From Candidatus Poribacteria bacterium (lineage in GTDB: Bacteria > Poribacteria > WGA-4E > WGA-3G), in contig JAGFCB010000181.1 in assembly GCA_022394775.1 (NCBI GenBank), positions 1 through 49,548 on the forward strand: a stretch of 49,548 nt of DNA, written 5' to 3'. The notes below the pieces were generated by a model that made no database searches, was not told the origin of the DNA, and worked only from the letters and a program-made list of their open reading frames with translations. Position numbers and translations under genes: made by a program. Below, in pieces: positions 1 to 7,677 of the stretch (position 1 is its first letter; each line of letters opens with the position of its first letter).

Positions 1-444
1 AATACGCTGCTGTTTTTGTTGTTGTGCCTTTTTTTCTATGTCGCGTCTGGTGTCGAATGCTGCGCCTATTTTTTTCCAAAATGTTGAACGGTCAATCTTA
101 TCAAATCCGCTGCTATTATCGTAATACGTCCATTTTTGGGGATCATCGTTGTTAGCAAAGATACCTAAATTTGCTCTTGACGCGTTGAGATAGGACTCCA
201 ATTGTTCTTTACCTTCCCCGATCTCCGTCTGGCTAACCCTCGGTCTTTTGCATTCCACAATCATGAACGGTTTACCATTGATCAGTAGAGTAATATCTGC
301 GCGTCCTATCCGATCACGACCAAACCGAATTAGATGTTGCTCCACAAAATCCCACTTTTGCCCAAAACTTGTTTTTTTTAAAACATGCTCGGTGTACCGT
401 TGCAGGCACTTAAGGACTTTTTCTTGAATTTGGTTTTCAGTCAT
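1..444 (-). CDS. Type I restriction enzyme R-like N-terminal nuclease domain protein (3' end outside window)
   Basis: The reading frame opens at the ATG whose first base is 444 and runs off the window edge, so only the first 148 codons are seen. Residues about 25-100 read like the HSDR_N / type I R-subunit N-terminal domain. A PD-(D/E)XK arrangement is visible: Asp50 in GRADITLL, then Glu64-Cys-Lys66 in MIVECKRP, the usual catalytic triad of these nucleases. The final residues are rich in Lys and Gln. Without the rest it cannot be told whether a helicase motor follows (true HsdR) or whether this is a stand-alone domain. No methylase or specificity gene is seen next to it. An unusual pseudoknot-capable inverted repeat lies just upstream. 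Confidence 0.8.
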   Translation of the reverse strand, partial: MTENQIQEKVLKCLQRYTEHVLKKTSFGQKWDFVEQHLIRFGRDRIGRADITLLINGKPFMIVECKRPRVSQTEIGEGKEQLESYLNASRANLGIFANNDDPQKWTYYDNSSGFDKIDRSTFWKKIGAAFDTRRDIEKKAQQQKQQRI

Positions 445-483
445 TATAATCGGTCTCGCATTGTTAAATTTGGCATTGTTTCC

Positions 484-539
484 AGTTTCGGTTGGTCGGG
501 CAGGGACTACCTCAGGAGAAGTAACCGAAACTCCCTGCC
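484..539. other. Interlocked inverted repeats, possible H-type pseudoknot
   Basis: Two perfect inverted repeats overlap in A-B-A'-B' order. AGTTTCGGTT at 484-493 pairs with AACCGAAACT at 523-532, and GGCAGGGA at 499-506 pairs with TCCCTGCC at 532-539. This crossing arrangement could form a pseudoknot in RNA. The block lies upstream of the partial restriction gene that starts at 444 on the minus strand. It may be another genomic repeat rather than a regulator. Confidence 0.45.
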
Positions 540-663
540 AACGATGCTGATAATATCGTCCAACTTTTTATTTTCTCTTTTGAAATTAATCTCAGAACGT
601 CAGAACGTGAGTGTGTAAAGTTTTTGACACCAAATAGATCAAAGCATCTTCTACGTGGTTCTG

Positions 664-740
664 ACATAGCACTCCGCTGGAGTGCAAGAAGGAATTCCAT
701 CTGACTCTATAGACATATTGCTCCGCTGGAGCAAAGAGGA
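664..740 (+). repeat. Dual-hairpin repeat, copy A
   Basis: Layout: hairpin 1 GCACTCC-GCT-GGAGTGC (669-685), about 20 nt of spacer, the box CTATAGACATAT (707-718), then hairpin 2 GCTCC-GCT-GGAGC (720-732). The same layout recurs at 11867-11945, 28466-28545 and, inverted, 28600-28679. Hairpin 1 and the box are nearly constant, while hairpin 2 varies with its pairing preserved. This copy abuts the truncated DUF5615 frame, so its arrival may have cut that gene. Confidence 0.75.
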
Positions 741-741
741 G

Positions 742-795
742 TTAGCGAACAACCCGAGAAGCAATGTTGACATCAGCAACAAGTGGTGGGAGCAT
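742..795 (-). pseudogene. Truncated DUF5615 (PIN-like) toxin, N-terminal stub
   Basis: Seventeen codons, starting with an ATG at 795 two bases after the DUF433 stop, read MLPPLVADVNIASRVVR and then stop. The ADxNxxxxVVR pattern is the N-terminus of DUF5615 PIN-like toxins, which normally follow DUF433 antitoxins directly. The frame ends exactly where the dual-hairpin repeat begins. I could not recover the rest of the toxin beyond the repeat, so the pair looks inactivated, with only the antitoxin intact. Confidence 0.6.
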
Positions 796-797
796 CG

Positions 798-1037
798 TTA
801 AGAATCGCCGTCCCGGTCTGAGACGATGGGAATAAAAATTTCGTTGCGGAGGGCTTTTGCCGCATAGCCGAGCACTGCTCGAATGCTTTCTTCCGTTAAA
901 AGCGGATAGTCCTCAATAATCTCTTCGTGTGACATACCGCTCGCCAATAATTCCAATATGTGCTCTACGCTCAAACGTGTGCCTTCAACAATTGGCTTTC
1001 CGCCAAGGATCCCTGGATTGGCAACTATTCTTGCCAT
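798..1037 (-). CDS. DUF433 family antitoxin-like protein
   Basis: The 79-residue product beginning MARIVANPGILGG is a complete DUF433 domain: the GKPIVEGTRLSV motif, then a helix-turn-helix-like segment (HILELLASGMSHEEIIEDYP) and LTEESIRAVLGYAAKAL. DUF433 proteins are small DNA-binding antitoxins, usually paired with DUF5615 PIN-like toxins. I place the start at 1037 because GAGAGG lies about 9 nt upstream; an in-frame extension to 1091 adds 18 residues outside the family. The partner toxin immediately downstream survives only as a 17-codon stub, so this antitoxin appears orphaned. Confidence 0.85.
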   Translation of the reverse strand: MARIVANPGILGGKPIVEGTRLSVEHILELLASGMSHEEIIEDYPLLTEESIRAVLGYAAKALRNEIFIPIVSDRDGDS

Positions 1038-1186
1038 AATTTTTTTCCTCTCTATCAAGAATTCGTTAATTTTGCCTATATAGCTTACCAAAATGTGAGG
1101 TTCATATCAAATCGTTTTGCTGAATTCCCTCTTGATCTCCGACAAAAAATTCAGGGTTATTCAATTTTATAGTAGATTCTATAATT

Positions 1187-1577
1187 AACCTAAGTTGCTA
1201 CCTATGCATTCTCACTGCGAAGCAATAGCACCCCTAATGAGGATTAATAAAATATTTGGGTAATTCTATGTTTTCCCAGGTCCGGTAAGTGCGGTTTCCT
1301 AACCGAACCATAGGTGTCAATTTAGGATTTTCCACAACATTTTTGAGAGGTTTCTGTAAATGCCGCCCCTACGGGGCTTAGATTTGTGAGGTAACGTTTT
1401 TCTACAAAGATACCGTCCCTACGGGACTCAAGAGTTTCTATAGATATATTGAGGAAATCCGCAGAAATCCGCAGAAACACCCAAGCAAATACCCCAAGCA
1501 AAACCCTCCTCTGGGGTGGGGAAAGTGCCTGAAAACTGTGTTGAAACGCTCAAAATTTGTTAGTAGCAACTTGGGTT
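1187..1577. mobile_element. TIR element with AACCTAAGTTGCTAC ends, copy 1 (391 bp)
   Basis: The left end AACCTAAGTTGCTACC (1187-1202) is an inverted copy of the right end AGTAGCAACTTGGGTT (1562-1577) with two mismatches. The six bases ATAATT flank both sides (1181-1186 and 1578-1583), as expected for a target-site duplication. No coding frame is inside. The interior holds small hairpins: GCCCC-TAC-GGGGC (1365-1377), GTCCC-TAC-GGGAC (1415-1427), a decayed CCGGT/GCGGTTTCC hairpin near 1279-1309, and a CTATAGATAT box near 1438. Related ends occur at 11842-11997 and 28708-28860. It is probably a non-autonomous element mobilised in trans. Confidence 0.6.
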
Positions 1578-1585
1578 ATAATTAC

Positions 1586-1752
1586 TTGAGAGTGGTGCAT
1601 AAATATGACTCGTAGGGGTTGGGTCTCCCAACCCGTAAGGTGAACGGATAGCGGATCTGGCAAAGGGCGTGGGAACCTTGAAGAAACGCCCAAGCAAAAA
1701 CCCCCTACGGTGGTCGCATATCCTAACGTTTCAAATAATGCACCACCCTCAA
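1586..1752. mobile_element. Second small TIR element (167 bp)
   Basis: TTGAGAGTGGTGCAT at 1586-1600 is inverted at 1738-1752 as ATGCACCACCCTCAA with one mismatch. TTAC flanks each side, a possible 4-bp target duplication. Inside is the hairpin GGGTTGGG-TCT-CCCAACCC. There is no coding frame. It sits directly against the previous element. Its end sequences differ from the AACCTAAG family, so it is a separate element type. Confidence 0.5.
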
Positions 1753-1773
1753 TTACCTATACACTCACAAAAT

Positions 1774-1794
1774 GGCGAGGATACAATCCTCGCC
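1774..1794. repeat. Perfect 9-bp hairpin
   Basis: GGCGAGGAT, loop ACA, ATCCTCGCC. No T-run follows, so it is not a convincing terminator. It resembles the other 3-nt-loop hairpins scattered over the intergenic DNA. Confidence 0.5.
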
Positions 1795-1903
1795 AGCAGT
1801 AGTAGGGTGTTTGTTCCCTGATGAACCGTAAACTTATTTTCGGATTTTACTATAAGAGGTTATTGGGTTAGACATCTTTTTTCAGGATCCGGTGAGAAAA
1901 TCT

Positions 1904-1947
1904 TCAGATGCAGCGATGGTGTTTTGTGTTCATGGTTACCTCCTTAC
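1904..1947 (-). other. Strong ribosome binding site with a 9-codon reading frame
   Basis: On the minus strand AAGGAGG lies 5 nt before an ATG at 1933, followed by nine codons and a stop at 1904. The Shine-Dalgarno match is better than that of most real genes here. It may be the surviving 5' end of a lost gene, or a short leader peptide. Nothing recognisable follows. Confidence 0.3.
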
Positions 1948-2080
1948 GAAATGCTGCGAAATCTAGCGAAATGCTGCGAATATTTCTGCGACTTTGGATT
2001 TAACATAACATATATTAAGTATTATTGCAGTGAAAAGGACAACACAAAAAACCTATAATTGCATGACCCTGACAAAAAAT

Positions 2081-2109
2081 TTGACTTCTAATTCGGCACG
2101 GTATATAAT
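2081..2109 (+). promoter_or_regulatory. Sigma-70-type promoter for the oxidoreductase gene
   Basis: TTGACT (2081-2086), a 17-nt spacer, then a perfect TATAAT (2104-2109). Transcription would start near 2116, giving a leader of about 75 nt before the ATG at 2191. Confidence 0.65.
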
Positions 2110-2190
2110 CGTTCCGTGACAAAACTGTGAATTTTATAGCCATCTTGTTTTCAGTTTTCCGTTGTTTGAAGTTACAGGGAGGATATGGAC

Positions 2191-3189
2191 ATGGCAAATT
2201 TACGTGTAGGCGTTATTGGTTGTAGTGGTATCGGCACGACACATGCATCAGGGATAATCGGGATGCCGAACGTTGAATTAGCCGCTGGCTGCGATTTCGT
2301 TCAGAGCACCTTAGATGCTTTCAAAGAGAAATATCAGGATAATTGGGGCAACATCTCTCTGTATACCAACCATCAGGAGATGCTTGATGCTGAGAATTTA
2401 GATGTCGTAACAGTGGCTACCTCTGACCATCGACACGCCGATCTCGTTGTTGACGCGGCGAATGCGGGTGTAAAGGGTATCTTCTGTGAAAAACCTATGG
2501 CAACGAGTGTCGAAGATGCGGACAGGATGATAGAGGCAACCGAGCGAAACGGCACGATTCTATCAATCGACCACACCCGCCGGTGGCAACCGTTATGGCG
2601 GCATACGCATGATGTGATTGTCGGAGGTGGACGCATCGGAGATGTCCAGTATGTTATCGGTACGTTGAGCGGCGGACGCGCAATGCTTTTCCGGAACGGA
2701 ACACACCTCGTTGATGCCATCTGTTATTTCGCTGATTCGGATCCAGAGTGGGTCTCTGCCGAATTGGAAGACGGTTATGAGGATTATAGTGAGTACAAAG
2801 GCGATGGTGGACATGTGCCAGCCACGGAGCCATCGGCGCACGGATATATTCACTTTGCGAACGGTGTGCGCGGCTATTATGCTGGTGGTCCAAAGACGAC
2901 GCTCTCTGGATTCCGTGTGGAGATTGTTGGCACCAACGGTTATATCCTCATCAGTGACAAAGGTGCGACACTCCATCAAGACGATACTGTCGAGACCATT
3001 GAGGCACCGACATGGGATATGACGGGTATCCCTGCTGGGGTTCGAGAGTTAGTCGGTGTTGTTGCAGAAGGCGGGGAACCGGCTTCGCCTGGGAGTGAAG
3101 GTTACAAAGTGGTCCAGATTATTATCGGCTTCTTAACCTCGCAACAACGTGATAACGGGAAGGTTAGGCTGCCGTTGTCTGGCGGTTAG
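2191..3189 (+). CDS. Gfo/Idh/MocA family NAD(P)-dependent oxidoreductase
   Basis: The 332-residue protein opens with a Rossmann fold (LRVGVIGCSGIGTTHASGI) and has the family EKP motif (CEKPMATSVEDAD) near residue 105, whose lysine is the conserved active-site residue. The substrate is probably a sugar, inositol or related polyol, but cannot be named from sequence. AGGGAGG ends 2 nt before an ATG at 2185 and 8 nt before an ATG at 2191; the second spacing is better, so I start at MANLRV. A good promoter lies upstream. The stop overlaps that of the convergent ABC ATPase gene by 4 nt. Confidence 0.88.
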   Translation: MANLRVGVIGCSGIGTTHASGIIGMPNVELAAGCDFVQSTLDAFKEKYQDNWGNISLYTNHQEMLDAENLDVVTVATSDHRHADLVVDAANAGVKGIFCEKPMATSVEDADRMIEATERNGTILSIDHTRRWQPLWRHTHDVIVGGGRIGDVQYVIGTLSGGRAMLFRNGTHLVDAICYFADSDPEWVSAELEDGYEDYSEYKGDGGHVPATEPSAHGYIHFANGVRGYYAGGPKTTLSGFRVEIVGTNGYILISDKGATLHQDDTVETIEAPTWDMTGIPAGVRELVGVVAEGGEPASPGSEGYKVVQIIIGFLTSQQRDNGKVRLPLSGG

Positions 3190-4277
3190 GCTTCATCACT
3201 TTTTAAGATAATCGCATTTTTAGGAGCCCATTGCAGATAGACAGTATCGCCGCGTTGAAAGCGACGCTTCTCGTGTGTGCCTGTGTTCTGTTGATGAGCG
3301 ATGAGGGGTGTCGGGTAATCGGTCTGTACGGTGTATTGCAGCGTCGTGCCGAGGTAACTTTCGTCCTGGATCACACCGCGTAAGACATTAGGGATATCAG
3401 GGTCCGGTGTCGTCCGTAAGTCGAAACGTTCTGGGCGAATAGCGACGGTGCCAGGCGTGTTCGGCGGCATATCGCTGTTTGGCGAGCAGATAATCTTGAG
3501 CGAGGGTTCCGTTGTCAACATGATTTCATTTTCACTGACAAGTGTACCTTCAAGGAAATTGGAGGTGCCGATAAAGTCTGCGACGAAACGGTTCTGTGGT
3601 AAATCGTAGATTTCGGAGGGCGTTCCGATCTGAAGGATTTTCCCGTCATTCATCACTGCCATGCGATCTGACAGTGCCAACGCTTCGCCTTGGTCGTGTG
3701 TAACGTAAACAAAGGTAATGCCGACCTTGCGTTGCAACGCTTTGAGTTCTAATTGCATCTGTTTTCGGAGTTTCAGGTCGAGTGCGGAGAGGGGTTCATC
3801 TAACAACAAGATGGTCGGTTCGTTGATTAACGCCCGCGCGAGTGCTACACGTTGTCTCTCGCCACCGGAGAGTTCGTCTGGTTTTCGATCCCCGTATCCG
3901 GGCAGCTGAATTAAATCCAGTGAACGTTCAACTGCATCTGAGATTTCTGATTTCGATGCCTTTTTCATTTGCAGTCCGAACGCTATATTCTGTTCAACTG
4001 TTTTGTGGGGGAACAGTGCGTAGTTTTGGAAAACAGTGTTAACTGGACGGCGATAAGGTGGCGTTTCCGCCATCAATTCGCCGTTGATGTGGACATCCCC
4101 AGCGGTGGGATACACAAACCCACCGATGATGCGTAGCGTTGTCGTTTTTCCACACCCGCTCGGTCCGAGTAGCGAGAAAAATTCCCCGCCCTCTATTTGT
4201 AGTGACACATCGTTAACCGCGATGGTATCGCCGAACTGCTTTGTTACGGACGTGAGAGTGATTTGTCCTACTGTCAT
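3186..4277 (-). CDS. ABC transporter ATP-binding protein, PotA/spermidine-putrescine type
   Basis: All ATPase motifs are present in order: Walker A GPSGCGKTTT (about residues 38-47), Q-loop in VFQNYALFPH, signature LSGGERQRVALARA, Walker B ILLLDEPLSALD, switch His in YVTHDQGEA. A TOBE-type C-terminal region follows (about 225-363), typical of PotA, FbpC and MalK-like importers. No permease or binding-protein gene is nearby, so the substrate is unknown. I start at the ATG at 4277 (MTVGQITL), where family similarity begins. A TTG at 4325, preceded by GAAGG, would add 16 residues. A long inverted repeat lies over the upstream region. Confidence 0.87.
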   Translation of the reverse strand: MTVGQITLTSVTKQFGDTIAVNDVSLQIEGGEFFSLLGPSGCGKTTTLRIIGGFVYPTAGDVHINGELMAETPPYRRPVNTVFQNYALFPHKTVEQNIAFGLQMKKASKSEISDAVERSLDLIQLPGYGDRKPDELSGGERQRVALARALINEPTILLLDEPLSALDLKLRKQMQLELKALQRKVGITFVYVTHDQGEALALSDRMAVMNDGKILQIGTPSEIYDLPQNRFVADFIGTSNFLEGTLVSENEIMLTTEPSLKIICSPNSDMPPNTPGTVAIRPERFDLRTTPDPDIPNVLRGVIQDESYLGTTLQYTVQTDYPTPLIAHQQNTGTHEKRRFQRGDTVYLQWAPKNAIILKSDEA

Positions 4278-4301
4278 TATTTTCAATATTGGGTTTTGCT
4301 C

Positions 4302-4376
4302 CGATTTTTCCGTTTTGATCAACAACTCGTGCCTTCTCTATTAGGTTCGGAGTCGAGTTGTTGGTCAAAAAATCGG
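4302..4376. promoter_or_regulatory. Long imperfect inverted repeat upstream of the PotA-like gene
   Basis: The arm at 4302-4329, ending in GATCAACAACTCG, is matched by the inverted arm CGAGTTGTTGGTC at 4354-4366 with one mismatch, and pairing extends through TTTTT/AAAAA and CGAT/ATCG with a small bulge. It could be an operator, a leader hairpin, or a terminator for the decayed gene upstream. The left arm overlaps the possible TTG start of the ATPase gene. Confidence 0.4.
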
Positions 4377-4473
4377 GTTTTCGCCGGATTTAGATAGGAT
4401 TCTGGTTAATTAGCGTTTTATAAGTTGTGATTACGTGTCGTCCTTTGGCAGATGACGATGTTTTCTTCCTGCA

Positions 4474-4772
4474 TCATTGTAGAGGTTCACCGGCAATATT
4501 GGAAGGGCTGTTCTTCTTCGGCACAAGTGGGTTAATATCACATCCAACACTATGCATACCGAATAGAGATGCCTCAACCATAGAAGTACCAGTTCCACAA
4601 TACGGATCGAGGAGCCATCCGTTTTCTGTTCCATACGCTGCCAGAAGTTTTTCCGCGCGATTTGCGGAATCATCATTGCCGGGTACGTGTGGAAGCAGGG
4701 CGTGTATTCTTTGGTATCAGCATGCTGAAGATCCCAAGTTTCGTCTTTGTATTTCAGGTTCTCTATGTGCAT
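4474..4772 (-). pseudogene. Decayed N6/N4 DNA methyltransferase, frameshifted and truncated
   Basis: From the ATG at 4772 the frame reads MHIENLKYKDETWDLQHADT and on to YPAMMIPQIARK, the usual N-terminus of a DNA methylase family. After an AAAAA run, the neighbouring frame continues with KLLAAYG, then the SAM-binding motif I DPYCGTGTSMVEA and GCDINP, and stops at 4474. A single-base indel therefore splits the gene. The product ends before any (D/N/S)PP(Y/F) catalytic motif, so it is also truncated. It lies 17 nt after gatB. A sequencing error could explain the frameshift but not the missing catalytic half. Confidence 0.7.
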
Positions 4773-4789
4773 TGCGCCACCAAAATTTG

Positions 4790-6235
4790 TTACTCAGCGG
4801 ATAGCACTCGCGCCAAGATTTGGTTCACCAGTTGTGGGTTTGCCTTTCCGCGAGTGGCGCGCATCACCTGCCCTACAAGGAAGCCGATGGCTTTCTTTGT
4901 GCCGTCGCGATAATCTTGGGCGGGACCGGGGTTCTCCTCTACGACCTGTAAGACGATGGCTTCTATCTCTGAGGTGTCCGTAATTTGCGCTAAACCTTTT
5001 TCCGTGACAATCTCTTTCGGCATTTTGCCAGTCTCAAAGGCATCGTCAAGAACGGATTTGGCGATTTTACCGCTGATGGTCGCGTTGTCAATCAGTTGGA
5101 TGAGTTCGTTGAGGTGTGCGGGTGTAACCTTTGAATCTTGGATCTCAATTTCTGCTGTGTTGAGGAGTCGGGTGAGGTCTCCCATAATCCAGTTTGCACA
5201 GGTAGTAGGTTCACCACTGAGTTGCGCAGCTTCATCAAAGAATTCGGCGAGATGCCGGGTAGCGGTCAGGAATTCAGCGTTTTCAGCGGAGATGTCGTAA
5301 TCCGTGATAAAACGTTCACGACGTGCCGCTGGAAGTTCAGGGAGCGTCGGTTGGATTTCTTGAATCCATTCGCCACTTACCTGAACATGAACGAGATCGG
5401 GTTCAGGAAAATAACGATAGTCATCAGCCTCTTCCTTGCCTCGCATCGCTACAGTTTTGCCAGTGCTTGCGTCAAATAGGAGCGTCTCTTGGACGACCTC
5501 TTCACCGGCATCTAAAATCCGCGCTTGCCGTTTCACCTCATACTCCATTGCATCGATGAGTTCCTGAAACGAGTTCTTGTTTTTGATCTCTGTCCGCGTG
5601 CCTAACGCTTTACTGCCTTTGGGACGCAGCGAGAGGTTCGGTTCGCATCGCAGACTCCCCTCTTCCATATTGCAATCGCTAACTTCAATATATTCCAAAA
5701 TTTCCTTAACAGCGCGACAATAGGCAATCGCTTCTTCAGGGGAGTGCAGTTCCGGTTCACTCACAATTTCGAGAAGGGGTACACCGGCACGATTGAAGTC
5801 CATGAAACTACGCGTCGGATCGCCTGTAACTTCGGCGTGAACGGATTTTCCTGCGTCCTCTTCAAGATGGATTCTACGGAGCGCAACCGTTCGGGGTTCT
5901 CCGTTAAATTCAAACGTTACCTGTCCGTTTTGACACAACGGGATGTCATATTGCGAGATTTGATAGTTTTTGGGTAGGTCTGGATAGAAATAGTTCTTCC
6001 GATCAAATTTACTGGAAGCGGTAATTTCACAATCCATTGCCAACCCTGCTCGGACCGCAAACTCAACGGCACGTCTATTAATAACTGGCAGTGTCCCCGG
6101 CATTCCTAAGCAGATGGGACACGTACAATCGTTCGCTGATGCCCCGAACGTATAAGCACAGTTGCAGAAGAGTTTACTTTCTGTACATAATTCCGCGTGG
6201 ATTTCTAAACCGATAACGATTTCGTATTTTTCCAT
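4790..6235 (-). CDS. gatB: Aspartyl/glutamyl-tRNA(Asn/Gln) amidotransferase subunit B
   Basis: GatB is the kinase-like subunit of GatCAB, which amidates Glu-tRNA(Gln) and Asp-tRNA(Asn). The 481-residue length is typical. The N-terminus YEIVIGLEIHAEL and the cysteine cluster FCNC...CTCPIC (residues 24-42) match the family zinc site. MDFNRAGVPLLEIVSEP and YRYFPEPDL are characteristic core motifs. The C-terminal GatB/YqeY tail domain ends in RGKANPQLVNQIL. gatA and gatC are not in the window, so the subunits are not clustered here. Confidence 0.96.
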   Translation of the reverse strand: MEKYEIVIGLEIHAELCTESKLFCNCAYTFGASANDCTCPICLGMPGTLPVINRRAVEFAVRAGLAMDCEITASSKFDRKNYFYPDLPKNYQISQYDIPLCQNGQVTFEFNGEPRTVALRRIHLEEDAGKSVHAEVTGDPTRSFMDFNRAGVPLLEIVSEPELHSPEEAIAYCRAVKEILEYIEVSDCNMEEGSLRCEPNLSLRPKGSKALGTRTEIKNKNSFQELIDAMEYEVKRQARILDAGEEVVQETLLFDASTGKTVAMRGKEEADDYRYFPEPDLVHVQVSGEWIQEIQPTLPELPAARRERFITDYDISAENAEFLTATRHLAEFFDEAAQLSGEPTTCANWIMGDLTRLLNTAEIEIQDSKVTPAHLNELIQLIDNATISGKIAKSVLDDAFETGKMPKEIVTEKGLAQITDTSEIEAIVLQVVEENPGPAQDYRDGTKKAIGFLVGQVMRATRGKANPQLVNQILARVLSAE

Positions 6236-6417
6236 TTTTTAAATAGGATGTGTTGCTACGATTGTCCTGTTTAGACGATCGTTGTTTTTGATATGATCTA
6301 TAGGTTTCGCGGGTGAACGGAGATGTTAGTGTCTGATCGATAAATAACGCGAGCTGCCCTGCTGTTAGCCGACAAAGCGGGGCACCTCGCGACACCTTTA
6401 CAAACGATAAGAAACTT

Positions 6418-7191
6418 CTATAAGCCTTTCTCCGACAATTCGTTGATAACGGCGACGTTCGCTTCCACCTCACGCTCTGAGGTCATGCCGATCGTCATGG
6501 CATGGACACAAGGGAGGCGCATCACGAATTCGATCGCTTCGCTTTGTGCTTCTGCGTCTTGTGCCAATTTTCCCATGCCTAAGACTTTCATCCCGTAAAT
6601 ACCCTTGCCAGCAAACGCCATCTGCTCCATCGTTCGGATGACATCCGCGGGTGATGCGTCCATACTAACACCGGCGTGATTAATTCGCGCTAAGACGACA
6701 TCCACCCATTCAGTCATTGCGGATGTTTGGAATGCGCCGTAGTCGTGGCAAGACACACCGTGCGCCCGGATTAAGCCCTGCTCCTTACAGCGGACGAGTG
6801 CTTCCATTGCGTCTGGATAGCGTTGTGGCCAATCTACCTGTGTAAGGCAGTGGAGCAGCACAATATCCACATAATCAGAACCGATTTCTTTGAGAAACCG
6901 CTTCACATCTGCTTCCACGGTCTCCCGCGTGCGGGATGTTGTCTTTGTGGTAATAGTGACACTTTCTCGCGGTAGATCCTCGAGTGCTGCTTTGACATGT
7001 GGGTGACTTCCGTACTGATCGGCGGAATCCCAAAACGTTACACCTTTCTCATAAGAAAATAGCAGTAGGTCTCGGAATGTTTCAAACCCTAAATCCGTTT
7101 GGTTTGAACGACCATTCCAACCGTTGGATCCGGTGCCTATCGAAAGCCGTGAAACATTTAAACCTGTATTTCCAAGTGCTACAATTTCCAT
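6418..7191 (-). CDS. Aldo/keto reductase
   Basis: A 257-residue protein of the AKR superfamily, which reduces aldehydes or ketones with NAD(P)H in a TIM barrel. The catalytic tetrad is visible: Asp55 and Tyr60 in FWDSADQYG, Lys83 in ITTKTTS, His114 in VLLHCL. LRAHGVSCHD-type and NADP-binding C-terminal segments (TIGMTSEREVEANV) are present. It is slightly short for the family. The substrate is unknown. About 180 nt with no gene separate it from gatB, so a shared operon is uncertain. Confidence 0.88.
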   Translation of the reverse strand: MEIVALGNTGLNVSRLSIGTGSNGWNGRSNQTDLGFETFRDLLLFSYEKGVTFWDSADQYGSHPHVKAALEDLPRESVTITTKTTSRTRETVEADVKRFLKEIGSDYVDIVLLHCLTQVDWPQRYPDAMEALVRCKEQGLIRAHGVSCHDYGAFQTSAMTEWVDVVLARINHAGVSMDASPADVIRTMEQMAFAGKGIYGMKVLGMGKLAQDAEAQSEAIEFVMRLPCVHAMTIGMTSEREVEANVAVINELSEKGL

Positions 7192-7531
7192 TAGGTTTCT
7201 CCTTACTTCTTAAGATGCACTTTCAATCTAAATTCTGCGGTCCATTAAGTACAAATTAAGTGTAACATAATAGCCTGAAATTTGGCAAGTGATTTCTGTC
7301 GTTCGTGAATCCTGCTATCATTGCTCACTTTTTTGTTGCTTTTCGCTGGTAATAAACGTTACAATATGGAATAGGAATAGAAAATCCATCGTCTTTCTAT
7401 TATGGTAAAATATGAAGCGTATAGACTTTTTAGGGGATACCAACCCTCTCTATTGCTGATAGGGTTCGTAATCCCATCAATCTTTTGGTCTAAAGAAATA
7501 GTCCTATATTTTACTATATATCTATGCGAAC

Positions 7532-7649
7532 TATAGTAAAACCTACAATTAACGAGACATTCATAGAAGACTGGGTTCCAAACCCAGCCTGCATTGGGGG
7601 TAGGTTTATTATTTTGTAAAGTGTTGATTTATTTTTCGGTTTTACTATA
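7532..7649 (+). mobile_element. 118-bp TA-flanked MITE, copy 1
   Basis: Terminal inverted repeats TATAGTAAAACC (7532-7543) and GGTTTTACTATA (7638-7649) are perfect over 12 bp. The TA at each extremity fits a TA target duplication, as for IS630/Tc1-mariner-type elements. Inside is the hairpin CTGGGTT-CCA-AACCCAG (7571-7587). A second copy of identical length, about 88% identical by eye, lies inverted at 28074-28191. There is no coding frame. The rest of the gap, 7192-7531, shows nothing recognisable. Confidence 0.75.
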
Positions 7650-7651
7650 AT
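7624..7651 (+). promoter_or_regulatory. Outward promoter-like sequence at the MITE end
   Basis: TTGATT (7624-7629), 16-nt spacer, TATAAT (7646-7651). The -10 box is formed by the MITE's terminal TATA plus flanking bases, so the insertion itself supplies a promoter pointing at the lytic transglycosylase gene starting at 7678. The predicted transcription start leaves a leader of about 20 nt. Confidence 0.5.
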
Positions 7652-7677
7652 ATCAGGAGAACTCAAAGAAGGTTGAA

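Noticed and set aside
2593..2979. Antisense open frame of 128 codons within the oxidoreductase gene
   Set aside because: No family motif and no ribosome binding site; the plus-strand gene is certain.
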